Origin: Planctomycetia bacterium
Lineage (GTDB): Bacteria > Planctomycetota > UBA1135 > GCA-002686595
Length of the DNA stretch: 5,868 bases
Direction: 5' to 3'
Assembly (NCBI GenBank): GCA_005778045.1
Contig: SXKQ01000138.1
Coordinates: 1-5,868 of the forward strand
Of the stretch, positions 1-5,868 are shown piece by piece (the stretch's first letter is position 1; the number at the start of each line of letters is the position of its first letter). Below the pieces are notes generated by a model. That model ran no database searches. It was not told where the DNA came from and worked only from the letters and a program-made list of their open reading frames with translations. A program made the position numbers and the translations under genes.

Positions 1-1
1 A

Positions 2-240
2 GTGTGCGCGGGGCAGGCGACCTTGGCGCTCGAGGTAGCGCGTGATGCGCCGGGCGAGCTGCTCGACCAGCTCGGCGACGTCGGCATCGGTGAGCGGCGC
101 GGCGGGCTGGAAGCTCGGCGCGAGGCGCTCGCTCGGCGAGACGAAAGCGTCGTCGAGAACGAGCGCGTGGAAGTGCAGGTTCAAGTTGAGGGCGCTGCCA
201 AGCGCTGCGCGAAGACCACGGCGCCCGTGCGAGCGGCGAA
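2..240 (-). pseudogene. IS91-family (Y2/HUH) transposase remnant, frameshifted, runs off the left edge
   Basis: Read on the minus strand, two adjacent frames together give a typical IS91-type transposase core. The first frame reads TGAVVFAQRL (about 228 down to 199). The next reads GSALNLNLHFHALVLDD and continues through AFVSPSERLAPSFQP and LTDADVAELVEQLARRITRYLERQGRLPRAH to the window edge. The histidines in LHFH (codons 173-175 and 167-169) match the HUH metal-binding motif of the family. The Y2 tyrosines would lie downstream, outside the window. The two frames join if one base is restored at the CC of 198-199 (a third C on the plus strand), giving RLGSALNLN; this points to a one-base deletion. 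Upstream of about 240 the expected N-terminal half (zinc-finger region) cannot be recognised, so the gene is both frameshifted and truncated, or diverged beyond recognition. The family assignment rests on motif recognition. A sequencing error could mimic the frameshift, but it would not explain the missing N-terminus. Confidence 0.72.
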
Positions 241-740
241 CTCTGGCTCACGGCGCGCGGCGGGCTCGGAATCGCTCGAACGCGAGCGCGCAGGTCTCCG
301 GGCGCCAGCGGCAGCGAGCGGAGCACGACATCGACCGTCCGCAGCGGCTGGTACAGCGCCACCCCGATCTCGTTCTCGGTGTGCGGCCGCACCGATGCCG
401 CGCGCGCGGCCCGCGGCGACACAACGCTCTGCGGCGACGGCTCCGACGGCGGTTGTGAGCTCTGACTTTCCATGCGATCGAACTCAAGGTTCCGCATTTG
501 CTGCAGGTCAGCCCATCCGGCCCGCGTCCCCCATGCGACCTTGGCCCCTGCTCGCGGCTTCGATGGATGACCACGCTTTCACCAGATGCGCCGTGAAGGA
601 CCCCGCGACGCGCGAAACTTCTGCTCCGAATCCTCACCATCATCGACTCAGACTCGCCGCTCCTGCGTCGACCGTCACGACGCACGCGTCGATATGCGCC
701 GAATCGTCGCCGCGGCTTCTCAAGTTGGCGAGCGATCGAA
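241..740. other. 500-bp stretch without a supportable gene
   Basis: This stretch lies between the transposase remnant and the stop codon of the GT-C gene. All frames are long because of high GC. One minus-strand frame with an ATG at 473-471 has coding-like third positions between about 430 and 290 (it includes HTENEIGVALYQPLRTVDVV and then LRSLPLAPGDLRARV). It then loses that character and overlaps the transposase remnant out of frame. It may be the start of a native gene interrupted by the insertion element, or more decayed transposase DNA. I recognise no family. I saw no convincing terminator after the GT-C gene and no clear IS91 terminus here. Confidence 0.5.
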
Positions 741-2210
741 TCAGGGGTCGCGGAGGTGGACGGTGAGGATCGCGCCGTCGGAGAATTGGTGCGTGGTCTC
801 GACGCGGAGGCGCTTGCGGCGGCGCTCGTCCTGCAGCGCGGAGGTTCCCATCGGGTCGAACCAGACGAGGGTCAACGGAAACTGAGACGCGGGCAGGGCG
901 AGCAGGGCTTCGGCGGTGCGACGGCTCGGGACGAGCTGCGCGGGTCGCCAGATGGCGAGCGCGTAGGCTTCAGGAGCGTTCGAGTGGACCGTGCCTGCGA
1001 GCGGGTGGTCGCGCAGCCAGCGGATGAGCTCGCTCTTATTCACGTCGGACCCGGATTCCGCGACGCGGGCCGCGTCGACGCGGTCTCGGATGGAGCGCGC
1101 TCCGGAACCGAGGATCGAGAGGGCACACACGCTCGCGACGGCGAACAACGCGGGGCGCAGGCGCCGCGTGGAAGTCGGCACTCGCGCGAGCAACTCGTGC
1201 GCGCCGATCGGAGCGAGCATGCAGCTCCACACGAGCAGCGGCGAAAGCAGGCGCGCATCGAGCGGATCGAGCCAGATCCAGCTCGCGAGGCCGAGCAGGA
1301 ACGTGACGTACGCGACGGGAAACGCGAGCACCCACGCGGCCGTGCGGCGCCGCTCCGGCGTCGCGAGCAGTGCTACGCCCCCCGCGAGTGCGAGCAGGAT
1401 CGACACGAGTGCCAGCGTGGTGCCGAGCCAGCCGGCCTCGCCGACGCCCGTCCACGACGAGCGGATCGCACTCCAGCCGTCGAGTAGGTTCTGTTCGAAC
1501 TCGATGTCCGACGGCGGCCTCGAGCCCGTCAACGAACCGGTGCGCGCGAGGTTGCGCGCGAGCCAGACCGCGAGCGGAGCGAGCGCACCGACGAGGAACA
1601 GCGCCGTGTCGCGCAGGCGCGTGCTCCGCGGCCACGTCAAGAATCCGAGTCCCGCGACGGCGAACACGTCGACGACACCGACGTACCGCTGCAGGCAGGC
1701 GAGCGCGGCGAGCACAGTCGCGGCCGCGAGCATCGACCGGCGCGGTCGCTCGGCGTAGGCCTGCCCGGCGACGAGGCTGCCGAGCACGAGCGGAAGGAAC
1801 AGCGGCTCGCTGGCGAGCGAAGCGTGGATCGCGAGCAGACTCGGCAGCAACAGCAGCCCGGCGCCCACCAGCCACTCGACCCAGCGCGCGGGAGCCATCT
1901 TCCGGCTCCAATGCATCGCGAGCATCACGGTCGCCGCCAGCGACAGCGCGTTGAGGCCACGCGCCGTCGCCTCGTAGCTCGCCCCCAGCGCCCGACCGGC
2001 GGCCAGCAGCAGGACGAACAGCGGCGGCCAATGCGCGAATACCTCGCCGCGTGTGGTCCGCCAGACTTCGCCGTGCAGCAGGCACTCCGCCGCCACCGCG
2101 TTGTGCATCCCGAGGTGCACGAGCGCGACGCCCGAATCGGACGTGGCCCACAGGACGAGCGCGGCGCCCGCGATTCCGCAGGCGATCTGAGGCAGTTCGA
2201 GGCGCATCAC
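741..2210 (-). CDS. Polytopic membrane glycosyltransferase, GT-C fold (RgtA/B/C/D-like or PMT-like)
   Basis: Probable inner-membrane glycosyltransferase using a polyprenyl-phosphate-linked sugar; acceptor and sugar unknown. The 489-residue protein has roughly 11-12 hydrophobic segments within residues 8-366, then a soluble C-terminal part of about 120 residues. Family-like landmarks in order are: an Asp (D25) just after the first membrane segment, where GT-C enzymes place a catalytic acid; HWPPLF (60-65); SLASEPLF (131-138); ALACLQRYVG (169-178); WLARNLARTGSLTGSR (216-231); and DPLDARLLSP (315-324). The C-terminal part contains LIRWLRDHP, HSNAPEAYA and a final DGAILTVHL, all usual in this family. 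Length is normal and the frame is intact. The start is GTG at 2210 followed immediately by ATG at 2207; a short G-rich tract (GGGG) just upstream is a weak ribosome-binding site and either codon could be used. It is divergent to the YfhO-like gene. Exact subfamily and substrate cannot be assigned; the membrane GT-C class is fairly sure. Confidence 0.85.
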   Translation of the reverse strand: MMRLELPQIACGIAGAALVLWATSDSGVALVHLGMHNAVAAECLLHGEVWRTTRGEVFAHWPPLFVLLLAAGRALGASYEATARGLNALSLAATVMLAMHWSRKMAPARWVEWLVGAGLLLLPSLLAIHASLASEPLFLPLVLGSLVAGQAYAERPRRSMLAAATVLAALACLQRYVGVVDVFAVAGLGFLTWPRSTRLRDTALFLVGALAPLAVWLARNLARTGSLTGSRPPSDIEFEQNLLDGWSAIRSSWTGVGEAGWLGTTLALVSILLALAGGVALLATPERRRTAAWVLAFPVAYVTFLLGLASWIWLDPLDARLLSPLLVWSCMLAPIGAHELLARVPTSTRRLRPALFAVASVCALSILGSGARSIRDRVDAARVAESGSDVNKSELIRWLRDHPLAGTVHSNAPEAYALAIWRPAQLVPSRRTAEALLALPASQFPLTLVWFDPMGTSALQDERRRKRLRVETTHQFSDGAILTVHLRDP

Positions 2211-2463
2211 GCGCCCCGATGCTACGCCTTCGGGCGCGGTTACGGGAATCCGGAGGCCCCCCGCGAGCGCCGCTCGTCAGGGGAGCAAGGGTCCTGCGCC
2301 CGACGGCGCTGGTTGGAGGTTCCCCTCGTCGAGTGCAGCGGGAAGTGTTTTCCCCCCGTCGCCGACTGGTCTCCCGGCGCCCGCGCGGCACCGGCGAGGA
2401 AGCGACAGGCCGGCGAGCTAGGATGCGCGGCGGCCGGGCAAGCTGTATCCGGGACCAGTCGTC
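2211..2463. promoter_or_regulatory. Divergent intergenic region between the two membrane glycosyltransferase genes
   Basis: These 253 bp must hold the promoters of both outward-facing genes unless transcription enters from elsewhere. I see only weak -10-like hexamers: TAGCAT about 15 bases upstream of the minus-strand start, and TAGGAT at 2419-2424 for the plus strand. Neither has a good -35 partner, so I do not call promoters. For the plus-strand gene, GGGA at 2451-2454 lies nine bases before the GTG and is a modest ribosome-binding site. A short CGCC-TTCG-GGCG hairpin (2225-2236) sits in the leader of the minus-strand gene, but its stem is only four pairs. The region has no recognisable small gene. 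Confidence 0.45.
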
Positions 2464-5457
2464 GTGACGCACCCTTCTCCCATTCCCCAGACCCCGGCCG
2501 CCGCGCTGGATTGGCGCAGGGAGCTGGGCTGGGCGGCGCTGGTGGCGCTCGCCAGCGTGGTGTGCATGTTGTGGCGGCCGATCCTGCAGGTCGCGACGCA
2601 CACACTCGGGCCTTGGGACTGGCTCGCTCAGTCGTCGACGCTGACGGCGCTCGAACCGCCGCCCGAAGTGCGCACGCACGCGATGGAGGATCCGGTGCGG
2701 CAGATGCTGCCGTGGGCCGAGTTCGCGGCGCGAGAGCTGCGCGAGGGCGATGCACCGCTGTGGCTCGACACGAACGGCTGCGGGATGCCGTTGCTCGCGA
2801 ACTATCAATCGGCGCTTCTCTCGCCGTTCACGCTGCCGCACTACTTCCTGCCGCTCGCGCTCGCTGTGCTGCTCTCCGCCGCGGCCAAGCTCGCGACCGC
2901 CGCGGGTTCGATGTTTCTGTTCCTGCGCCTGCTCGCACGCTCGCGCTGGGCCGCCGCGTTTGGAGCGCTGGGGTTCGCGCTGAGCGGTTTCCATTGGCTG
3001 TGCCTGTTGCATCCGCACGTCGGCGTGCAGGCGCTCGCACCGCTCGCGCTCGCCGCGGTGGAACTCGTGTTCCGCGCCGCGGAGCGAGAGCCCGGTCGGG
3101 TTCCGTGGGCGCGGCTGGCGTGTGTGTCGTTCACGCTCGGCGGACTGGCGCTCGCGGGCCACCCCGAGAGCCTGCTGTTCTCCGGCTTGCTCGTGGGGGG
3201 GTACACACTGCTGCGCTGGATCACGGTCGTGCAGCAGTACCGCGGCGACGGCGTCGGACTTCTGCCGTCGTTGCGGCTGCTCGCGACGCTCGCCACATTC
3301 GGGCTGCTCGGAATCGGCTTGGGTGGCGTGCAGTTCCTCCCCTTTGCCGAGTACCTGCTCCACAGCGCGGCGTTCGTCTCGGGCGAACGCGACGTCGAGC
3401 GCTTGCAGCCCTACCAGCTCGTGCTCCAGCTGTTCCCCAACGTCGCGACGACTCCCCGCGATACGCCCTGGATCCCGCTCGCGCTCCGACCACGCTATCC
3501 GGAGGTGAACGCCTTCCATGTCGGTGGCCTGCACGTGCTGCTCGCCTTCGGCGCGATGTTCTTTCCACTCGCGCGCTCGCGCACGTGGATCTTCGCCGTG
3601 CTGGGGAGCGCTACGCTGCTGTTCGCGTTCGACGCGCCGGTGGTGAGCGAAGCGCTCTCGTGGCTCGCCGGTGGTGCGCTCGTCCCCGCGCCTCGCGCCT
3701 GTGTCCTATGGAGCGTGGCCACGACCGTTCTCGCGTCGTGGACCGCCGATCGACTGTTCGAGCTCGACGCGCCGCGCGGACGCTCGCTCGCCTTCGTGCT
3801 CGCCGCGGGTGCGCTGGTCGGCCTCGCGCTCGCGCAGATCCCGGCGCTGTGGTCCGATCTCGAGACCCGTGCCCCGGCCCAGTTCGCCGCACTCGCGCCG
3901 CAGCTCGAGGCGCATGTGCGGTTCGCGACGTGGGCCATCGCACTCGGGCTCGCCGCCATCGTGCTGCACGCACTCCTCCGGCGACGTGGGACGCGCGTGT
4001 TCGGTCTCGCGACGGCGTGCACGCTCGCGGCCGCGAGCTCGATTCAGGCCTTCCACGACTACGTCCCGACCTCGGAGGATCGCTGCGTCCTGCCGCGCAC
4101 CGAGGCCCTCGCGGGATTCCAGTCGACCGTCGGGCAGTCGCGTGCGCTGCTGCTCTCGCCGCAGGGCCTGCGCAGCGACGCGAACCTTTTCTACGGTATC
4201 GAGCTCGTCAACTCCTACGACGCGCTCGAGGTCGCGCGGCTCGACGAGCTGCGCACCGAAGTGTTCGGAGTCGGCTCGTACCGCGCGGTGAGCTCGTTCG
4301 CGACACGGCGTGGGCTCGAGCTGTTCGGCGTCGAGTTCGTCGGAGCACGCGCCGAGTGGCTGCCGGTCGACACCGAACGCAGCCGACGCGAAGCGGCGCT
4401 CGGCCAGCGCACGTGGATGGTGGCGGTGGACGTCGGCATGGCCAATCCCGACGCGGTCTTGGAGCTCACGCCGGAGCAACCCGCGGCCGTCCAGCGTTTC
4501 GTTCCGTCGTACGACGGGCTGTGTGCGCTCGTCGTGCACTTCGAGGAGCGCGTGGACTGCGACGACGTGCAGCTCACGCTGACGCTGCGCCGCGAAGGTG
4601 AAGCGCTCGCGCTCACCTCGCGTTCGGTCCGATTCGGCGAACTCCGACGCGTGTTCGGCACGCGGCGTGAGCTCGTGCTGCGCTTTTCGGAGATGGCCGC
4701 TTCGCGTCAGCAGGCTTGTTCGCTCGAAGTCTCGGCCTCCGGTCTCGCCGCGGACCAGCGCCTGCGGCTGATGCGGGGCCGAGGTGGCCGCGAGCGGGGC
4801 CCGGACGACGGCGAGTCGAAGGAGGGTTCCGACGGCAACGAACCCTCCGACGCCACCCGCCGTACTCGCCGTGAGCGCACCGTGCCCGGGCGTGGGCTCG
4901 GCTCCGGGTTCGTGCTCGATCTCGCCTACGACGAGAGTTCGTTCGAGATCGTCGGCGAGCACGCCGACTTCGTCGTGCATCGCTTCCGCGGTTCCGCCGG
5001 TCGCGCGTGGCTCGTCGGTGCGAGCGAAATCGAGCCGCGCGCCGAACTCACGCTCGAACGGGTGCTCTCCGAGGAGTTCGATCCGCGTGCGACGGTCCTG
5101 CTCGAGCGCGGCACACCGCGTTCCGGCGCGCTCGGTCCGAAGGCGGAACTGCGCGAGCTGGAGCGCAAGCCGCGGCGAATGGCGTGGAGCTACTCGAGCG
5201 ACCGCCCGGCGTTCCTCGTCACGGCGCTGACCCACTTCCCCGGCTGGCGCGCGACGGTCGACGGTCGAGCGGTCGAGCTGCTCCGCGCCAACCACGCCTT
5301 CTGCGCGGTCGACTTGCCGCCCGGCGAGGGTGAGGTGGTGTTCGAGTACGAACCCGGGAGCTTCCGCACCGGCTTGGCCCTCACGCTCGCGAGCCTGTTC
5401 ACGCTCTTGCTTGCGCTGCACCGCGGCCTGCGCCACGCCCGCTCTCGGGCGAACTGA
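2464..5457 (+). CDS. YfhO-family bacterial membrane protein (putative glycosyltransferase)
   Basis: A 997-residue polytopic protein. The YfhO family is GT-C-like; the Bacillus and Listeria members take part in glycosylating lipoteichoic acid, while members from other phyla are mostly uncharacterised. After a cytoplasmic N-terminus and first membrane segment (about 21-38), the first outer loop has the family signature DPVRQMLPW (76-84), then LREGDAPLW (92-100) and GCGMPLLANYQSALLSPF (105-122). LAGHPESLLFSG (230-241) and PRACVLW (410-416) also fit. About 14 membrane segments run to residue 525. A large extracytoplasmic domain follows, with FHDYVPT (530-536), LFYGIELVNSYDALE (575-589), LELFGVEFVGA (618-628) and the family's C-terminal FPGWRATVDG (925-934). 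A last membrane helix is near 967-985. An insertion at about 770-815 is arginine- and acid-rich and lacks hydrophobic residues. The GTG start is the first in-frame start after a TAG at 2419-2421; any later start would lose the first helix. Donor and acceptor are unknown. Confidence 0.9.
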   Translation: MTHPSPIPQTPAAALDWRRELGWAALVALASVVCMLWRPILQVATHTLGPWDWLAQSSTLTALEPPPEVRTHAMEDPVRQMLPWAEFAARELREGDAPLWLDTNGCGMPLLANYQSALLSPFTLPHYFLPLALAVLLSAAAKLATAAGSMFLFLRLLARSRWAAAFGALGFALSGFHWLCLLHPHVGVQALAPLALAAVELVFRAAEREPGRVPWARLACVSFTLGGLALAGHPESLLFSGLLVGGYTLLRWITVVQQYRGDGVGLLPSLRLLATLATFGLLGIGLGGVQFLPFAEYLLHSAAFVSGERDVERLQPYQLVLQLFPNVATTPRDTPWIPLALRPRYPEVNAFHVGGLHVLLAFGAMFFPLARSRTWIFAVLGSATLLFAFDAPVVSEALSWLAGGALVPAPRACVLWSVATTVLASWTADRLFELDAPRGRSLAFVLAAGALVGLALAQIPALWSDLETRAPAQFAALAPQLEAHVRFATWAIALGLAAIVLHALLRRRGTRVFGLATACTLAAASSIQAFHDYVPTSEDRCVLPRTEALAGFQSTVGQSRALLLSPQGLRSDANLFYGIELVNSYDALEVARLDELRTEVFGVGSYRAVSSFATRRGLELFGVEFVGARAEWLPVDTERSRREAALGQRTWMVAVDVGMANPDAVLELTPEQPAAVQRFVPSYDGLCALVVHFEERVDCDDVQLTLTLRREGEALALTSRSVRFGELRRVFGTRRELVLRFSEMAASRQQACSLEVSASGLAADQRLRLMRGRGGRERGPDDGESKEGSDGNEPSDATRRTRRERTVPGRGLGSGFVLDLAYDESSFEIVGEHADFVVHRFRGSAGRAWLVGASEIEPRAELTLERVLSEEFDPRATVLLERGTPRSGALGPKAELRELERKPRRMAWSYSSDRPAFLVTALTHFPGWRATVDGRAVELLRANHAFCAVDLPPGEGEVVFEYEPGSFRTGLALTLASLFTLLLALHRGLRHARSRAN
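4808..4872. repeat. Nested inverted repeat inside the YfhO-like coding sequence
   Basis: Two perfect 9-bp inverted repeats are nested. The outer arms are ACGGCGAGT (4808-4816) and ACTCGCCGT (4864-4872). The inner arms are GGAGGGTTC (4821-4829) and GAACCCTCC (4840-4848), around a 10-base loop. The spacers between outer and inner arms are 4 and 15 bases, so the fold would be asymmetric. It lies in the codons of the hydrophilic insertion (residues about 770-815). It could be the scar of a small palindromic element, or an mRNA structure, or chance in GC-rich DNA. The arms are seen directly; the origin is inference. Confidence 0.5.
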
Positions 5458-5668
5458 CGCTGCGCCGAGCACGCTTCTCGCCCGCGTCCCGCGCCGGCCA
5501 GCAGACCCGCTCGTATCCCGAGCGCCCGCGCCACTGCCCCAGCGCGCGGCGAACGGCTCGCCAGACCGCCACAGAGGCCCAATCTGGGCGCTGGTGTACA
5601 ACGTGACGGTTCGCTCAGCCGCCGCGAACCCCACGTTTCTGGCCGACGACGGCCGCGTCCAGCGGACG
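5458..5668. other. Convergent intergenic region with no gene seen
   Basis: These 211 bp separate the YfhO-like stop codon from the stop codon of the truncated fumC frame. On the minus strand no frame continues the fumarase: the next expected conserved block (a GRTH-type motif) is absent from all three frames. Long antisense frames here run into the YfhO-like coding region and are shadows. The region holds one good hairpin (5600-5637) and a weaker 7-bp inverted repeat spanning the YfhO-like stop (CGGGCGA 5446-5452 with TCGCCCG 5478-5484). Confidence 0.6.
5600..5637 (+). terminator. Candidate hairpin terminator between convergent genes
   Basis: AACGTG (5600-5605) pairs with CACGTT (5632-5637), and GGTTCGC (5608-5614) pairs with GCGAACC (5624-5630). 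That gives 13 pairs with a small internal loop (AC opposite C) and a 9-base loop. On the plus strand the stem runs straight into a short T-containing tail (TTTCT overlapping its end), which is a weak U-tract. It lies about 140 bp after the YfhO-like stop and about 30 bp after the fumC-fragment stop, so it could serve either strand. High GC and the weak tail keep confidence low. Confidence 0.35.
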
Positions 5669-5677
5669 TCATCCGCT
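5661..5677. repeat. Interrupted palindrome over the stop codon of the fumC fragment
   Basis: AGCGGA (5661-5666) and TCCGCT (5672-5677) form a perfect 6-bp inverted repeat around a 5-base centre that contains the minus-strand TGA (5671-5669). It sits where similarity to fumarase ends. No T-tract follows on either strand, so it is not an obvious terminator. It may mark a recombination junction, though a 6-bp arm can easily arise by chance. Confidence 0.4.
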
Positions 5678-5868
5678 TGGAATTTCCAGCCGCTCCAGCG
5701 CCTCGATCGCCGGCAGCAGGCGCTTCACGGTCTCCTCCGCCGCCGCGACGTGCATCGCCTTCGGGAAGGCGTCGTTCGAGGACTGCGCGCGGTTGGCGTG
5801 GTCGGTGGAGTGGATCGGCTGCTTGCTGCCGAGTTCGCCGCCGAGCCTCTGGATCGCGCGGTCGCTGC
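5669..5868 (-). pseudogene. fumC: Class II fumarate hydratase (FumC) fragment, prematurely ended, 5' end outside the window
   Basis: The minus-strand frame gives 65 residues before a TGA. It begins [17 protein letters not shown], then [33 protein letters not shown] and [15 protein letters not shown]. FumC enzymes interconvert fumarate and malate in the TCA cycle, and QSSND followed by FP.AMH is characteristic of FumC rather than of aspartase or argininosuccinate lyase. This block corresponds to about residues 110-170 of a protein of roughly 460 residues. The normal continuation (the GRTHLQDA-type segment with the catalytic histidine, and the later signature loop with the catalytic serine) is missing and does not resume in another frame down to 5458. 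The product would therefore be inactive as a fumarase. The HPND motif usually seen at the second (B) site reads HSTD here. A genuine truncated pseudogene is most likely; an assembly join is the alternative. The upstream part cannot be judged. Confidence 0.8.

Noticed and set aside
248..685. 145-codon minus-strand frame containing one CSKCG motif
   Set aside because: A single CxxC in an otherwise Arg-rich sequence is not enough for a zinc-ribbon protein. The neighbouring frame looks more coding-like over part of the span.
2225..2236. CGCC-TTCG-GGCG mini-hairpin in the divergent region
   Set aside because: Only four stem pairs. The stable UUCG loop would form on the plus-strand RNA, not in the leader of the minus-strand gene, so a regulatory role is not supported.
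2396..2424. TAGGAT as a -10 box for the YfhO-like gene
   Set aside because: Only four of six consensus positions match and there is no -35-like hexamer at suitable spacing.
1036..3534. 832-codon minus-strand open frame crossing both large genes and their intergenic region
   Set aside because: The product is dominated by Arg, Glu, Gln and Ala with no recognisable domain. It overlaps two well-supported genes in other frames; it is a typical GC-rich shadow.
1824..4601. 925-codon plus-strand open frame
   Set aside because: Antisense to the GT-C gene and out of frame with the YfhO-like gene. Arg/Ala-rich, with no membrane segments or motifs.
5446..5484. 7-bp inverted repeat spanning the YfhO-like stop codon as a terminator
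   Set aside because: The loop is 25 bases, the stem is short and no T-tract follows; the hairpin at 5600-5637 is better.
3706..5634. 642-codon minus-strand open frame antisense to the YfhO-like gene
   Set aside because: Composition is that of a shadow frame, and the plus strand here has clear family motifs up to the C-terminal end.
5190..5672. Minus-strand frame whose ATG overlaps the fumC-fragment stop (ATGA), suggesting translational coupling
   Set aside because: More than half of it is antisense to the YfhO-like C-terminus, and the product is Arg/Ser-rich with no recognisable family.

Overview
The window is very GC-rich and shows the strong G/C third-position bias of a high-GC bacterium. 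The protein families fit a Gram-negative environmental lineage such as Myxococcota or Planctomycetota, but nothing here fixes the phylum. I see no rRNA, tRNA, CRISPR array or complete mobile element.

Layout. Positions 2-240 (minus) hold the broken end of an IS91-type (Y2/HUH) transposase. It keeps the HUH metal-binding motif but carries a one-base frameshift. Positions 241-740 hold no gene I can defend, only decayed-looking sequence. Positions 741-2210 (minus) encode a 489-residue polytopic membrane protein of the GT-C (RgtA/B/C/D-like, PMT-like) glycosyltransferase class. A 253-bp divergent intergenic region (2211-2463) separates it from a 997-residue YfhO-family membrane protein on the plus strand (2464-5457). 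Positions 5458-5668 are non-coding and contain one good hairpin. From 5669 to the right edge (minus) lies the internal part of a class II fumarase (fumC) reading frame. It stops abruptly about where only one third of the protein would be complete.

How the genes may work together. The two intact genes are transcribed away from a shared upstream region. Both look like inner-membrane, lipid-linked-sugar-dependent glycosyltransferases with long extracytoplasmic parts. I infer a small envelope-glycosylation pair, although neither the acceptor nor the sugar can be read from the sequence. Both flanks are genetic debris (a transposase remnant on the left, a truncated fumC on the right), so the pair sits in a rearranged neighbourhood.

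The points most worth a second look are the truncated fumC with a palindrome on its stop codon, an arginine- and acid-rich insertion in the YfhO-like protein whose DNA is a nested inverted repeat, and the divergent GT-C/YfhO pairing. I found no clear evidence of a wholly new system.
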